Below, one piece after another: positions 61,895-64,000 of a DNA stretch of 64,000 nucleotides. Both the position numbers and the translations under genes were made by a program. Position 1 is the first letter of the stretch; each line of letters starts with the position of its first letter. The notes beneath the pieces were generated by a model. It was not told the DNA's origin, did no database searches, and worked only from the letters and a program-made list of their open reading frames with translations. The DNA comes from Parabacteroides sp. TM07-1AC (GTDB lineage: Bacteria; Bacteroidota; Bacteroidia; Bacteroidales; Tannerellaceae): the NCBI RefSeq assembly GCF_003480915.1, contig NZ_QUKD01000013.1, positions 1-64,000 of the forward strand. The letters run 5' to 3'.

Positions 61895-63242
61895 CACAGT
61901 CTTCATCAGTTCCTGCATCTTCGTTTCTTATGCAGGATTAGCCATTGTGCTACCTTTGTTTTATCCGGCAAATGCTCCGGATAACGGGATGATTCTGTTT
62001 CAACTATTTTTCGCCTTATTGATTTTTATATTGGGCATCGAGGTCTTTTCCAAAAATAAAATAACCGGATGCCTACTGGGTATTATTCTATTCCAATATA
62101 TAGCATCGGTGACACTACGTTATTATTATATCCAACATTTCGGAAATCCACTGGGATATAATCCGATCGATTCATGGCTATACCATTCAACAGGCGTTGC
62201 GGTTCAGAACTATTCGCTGGAAGAATTCTTCACTTATCTGAAGAGTAATAGCTTTAATGTAGACGACTGGGGATTCCCTCTTGTTGTCTACTTTGCTTAC
62301 CATATTTTGGGAGATAATATAGGAATCGATTTGCTATTACTTCTCAACATACTGGTTATCACAATCTCTTCATTCCGGCTATATCAGCTAGCCGGTTATT
62401 TTTTGGACAAAAGTTATGCGCTCCTGGTTACATTTATTTGGGGGACGCTGCCGTTTCTGGCCTACACAACGGTAGTCGGGTTGAAAGAAAACTTTTTTCT
62501 GTTCTTTACTATCTCGTCTTTATATTATATGTATAGGTATCTGCAAAAAAAGAACCTGAAAAATCTCCTGTACTTTCTGATCTATACTTCCGGGTTATTC
62601 TTCTTCAGATATGCACTCGTTTTTATGATGTTCATTTCATTGATTACCGGTTTACTACTATTTAACAGCCAAAGTAGCAAAAGACTGAAATATCTGCTTA
62701 TCGGAGCATGTGTTTTAGGTGGTTTTGCTTTCAAGATTGCCGTAGATCTTATCGCAACATTACAAGGAGGTTCTTATGAAGCTCTACTCGACGCAGTTGC
62801 TTACCGGATCGGAGAAAATTCATACGGAGGTACTTTTACTATGTTGGTTAATTTTATAGCCATGCTAATTGGCCCCTTCCCCAACTTTATATCTGACAGT
62901 GACAAGGCTAATTATATTACTATATACAGCTATACGGCATTTATAAAGATGCTGTTCTCCTTTTTTTATCTCTACGGAATCTGGTACATTTTCAAAAGGA
63001 AGCTTTACTATTATCTGCCGATGCTTGCTTTTATCTTTCTGCAAAGCATAATGATTTTCTTTACTTTCTATACGCTGCATATCCGTTATCAATTACCTCA
63101 TATCCCGTTTCAACTGATCATTGCCGGATACGGATTGAATGTATTCGTTCATCAGCAAAGCAAAGTTGGAAAGCGGATGCTCACGACTTATATAGGCGGT
63201 GTATTTATACTTATCCTCATCTATAATTTAAGATTATCATAA
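61872..63242 (+). CDS. Wzy-like polysaccharide polymerase / multispan membrane protein
   Basis: 456 aa with about 11-12 transmembrane helices and an extended periplasmic loop near 75-130 (YYYIQHFGNPLGYNPIDSWLYHSTG). Position in the operon, no strong motif and high Tyr/Phe content fit a Wzy polymerase, though other multispan glycan proteins (ligase- or PMT-like) cannot be excluded. Its stop codon is directly followed by the next ATG. Confidence 0.7.
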   Translation: MLYTNHYNTVFISSCIFVSYAGLAIVLPLFYPANAPDNGMILFQLFFALLIFILGIEVFSKNKITGCLLGIILFQYIASVTLRYYYIQHFGNPLGYNPIDSWLYHSTGVAVQNYSLEEFFTYLKSNSFNVDDWGFPLVVYFAYHILGDNIGIDLLLLLNILVITISSFRLYQLAGYFLDKSYALLVTFIWGTLPFLAYTTVVGLKENFFLFFTISSLYYMYRYLQKKNLKNLLYFLIYTSGLFFFRYALVFMMFISLITGLLLFNSQSSKRLKYLLIGACVLGGFAFKIAVDLIATLQGGSYEALLDAVAYRIGENSYGGTFTMLVNFIAMLIGPFPNFISDSDKANYITIYSYTAFIKMLFSFFYLYGIWYIFKRKLYYYLPMLAFIFLQSIMIFFTFYTLHIRYQLPHIPFQLIIAGYGLNVFVHQQSKVGKRMLTTYIGGVFILILIYNLRLS

Positions 63243-64000
63243 ATGAATTTACTGTTTGTTGTTCCGGACCTTTCGAATCTGGGAGGAGTTGCCAACCATT
63301 ATTCGGGATTACATGATTACTGGACTTTCCCCGTATCTTATGAATATTATGGGAAACGGAAAGGAATTCCGGCCATCATCTGTTTCCCTTTCGATATCCT
63401 CAAATACATATTCAAACTGATGTTCTGCCGGATAGATATCGTATTCGTCAATCCTTCATTAAGAAGGTATCAACTGATACGGGACGGCATATACATTTTA
63501 CTGGCTAAACTATTCCGCAAAAAGGTCGTGACTTTTATTCATGGCTGGGATACGAGCCTGGCCTCTGTTCTGATCAGGAAACCCGGATTGTTTAAATATG
63601 TATATAATAAATCCTCTCTCCTGTTTGTCTTATCCAGTGAATTCCAGAAACAACTAATTCGTATGGGGATTACCAGTCCCATCAGGTTAACTACCACCAA
63701 AGTGGATGACAAACTTCTGAAAACCTTCGATATTAACCATAGGAATGGTGAAATACGGCAAATACTCTTTCTGGCACGGATTATCAAAACCAAAGGAATT
63801 TTCATTGCACTAGATACTTTCAGACTATTGAAAAAAGAATTTCCCTGGCTGAAACTATTGATTTGCGGAGAGGGTTCTGACCGAATCAAAGCCGAAGAAT
63901 ATATTTTGCAAAATCATCTGGAGGATGTCCTGTTTACTGGAGCTGTTTCAGGTAACACTCTGATCAACGCTTTCAAAAACAGCGATCTATACATCCTTCC
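63243..64000 (+). CDS. Glycosyltransferase family 4 protein, cut by the window end
   Basis: Starts MNLLFVVPDLSNLGGVANHY directly after the preceding stop and remains open to the edge (252 codons). Donor-domain start QILFLARIIKTKGIFIAL near 178 and LLICGEGSDRIKAEEYI near 205 are standard GT4 features. The E-x7-E motif would lie beyond the edge. Confidence 0.85.
   Translation, partial: MNLLFVVPDLSNLGGVANHYSGLHDYWTFPVSYEYYGKRKGIPAIICFPFDILKYIFKLMFCRIDIVFVNPSLRRYQLIRDGIYILLAKLFRKKVVTFIHGWDTSLASVLIRKPGLFKYVYNKSSLLFVLSSEFQKQLIRMGITSPIRLTTTKVDDKLLKTFDINHRNGEIRQILFLARIIKTKGIFIALDTFRLLKKEFPWLKLLICGEGSDRIKAEEYILQNHLEDVLFTGAVSGNTLINAFKNSDLYIL

Overview
The window looks like Bacteroidales chromosome. 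The genus is probably Parabacteroides or a close relative, but that is a guess from general gene content. Supporting signs are a SusC/SusD outer-membrane pair, the trp gene order B-E-G-D-C-F-A, a histone-H1-like small protein, and several promoters of the Bacteroidota type (TTTG, 19 bases, TAnnTTTG). No rRNA or CRISPR array was seen.

Region 1 (about 1-23,500) is accessory DNA. At the left edge a XerD-like tyrosine recombinase lies at the downstream end of a tightly packed, one-directional array of fourteen minus-strand genes (84-11,819). Many of these match families found in polymorphic-toxin immunity loci: Imm17, DUF4261, DUF1266, two ankyrin proteins, a MORN-repeat protein, and a LemA/DUF3137 membrane pair. 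The layout resembles a recombinase-associated acquired interbacterial defence (rAID-like) or polyimmunity cluster. Next come an intact IS4-type insertion sequence with a 9-bp target duplication, a prophage remnant (terminase large subunit, a head-completion-like protein, a DUF5675 protein, an HU protein), and a folded palindromic element. A complete three-recombinase (RIT) element follows, inserted into a histone-H1-like gene that can be rebuilt in frame from its two halves. The region ends with a divergent phage/ICE-type integrase.

Region 2 (23,500-36,320) is mostly housekeeping: a Gfo/Idh oxidoreductase, a DoxX protein, a THUMP-like methyltransferase, and the complete tryptophan operon. The operon is preceded by a promoter, a leader peptide with three consecutive Trp codons, and an attenuator hairpin. 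A small palindromic repeat family has entered the operon, supplying the TrpB tail and an in-frame insert in TrpF. A tRNA-Ser, a reverse rubrerythrin and a class I fructose-bisphosphate aldolase follow.

Region 3 (36,327-49,055) is a glycan/sialic-acid-like utilisation locus: SusD, SusC, a sialidase-like protein, an 811-residue fusion of a periplasmic helical domain to a sodium:solute symporter, a NanA-type aldolase and a FadR-type regulator with a palindromic candidate operator. A divergent EamA exporter and a GH43 glycosidase follow.

Region 4 (49,163-54,104) holds a pseudouridine synthase, FabG, a FabH-type ketoacyl synthase, a TetR regulator, and two identical initiator tRNA genes bracketing a cbpA-cbpM chaperone pair. 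Region 5 (54,742 to the right edge) is the start of a surface polysaccharide (capsule/O-antigen) operon: a WecA-type initiating transferase, a WecC-type dehydrogenase, a flippase, a polysaccharide deacetylase, glycosyltransferases and a Wzy-like polymerase. Its last glycosyltransferase is cut by the window end.
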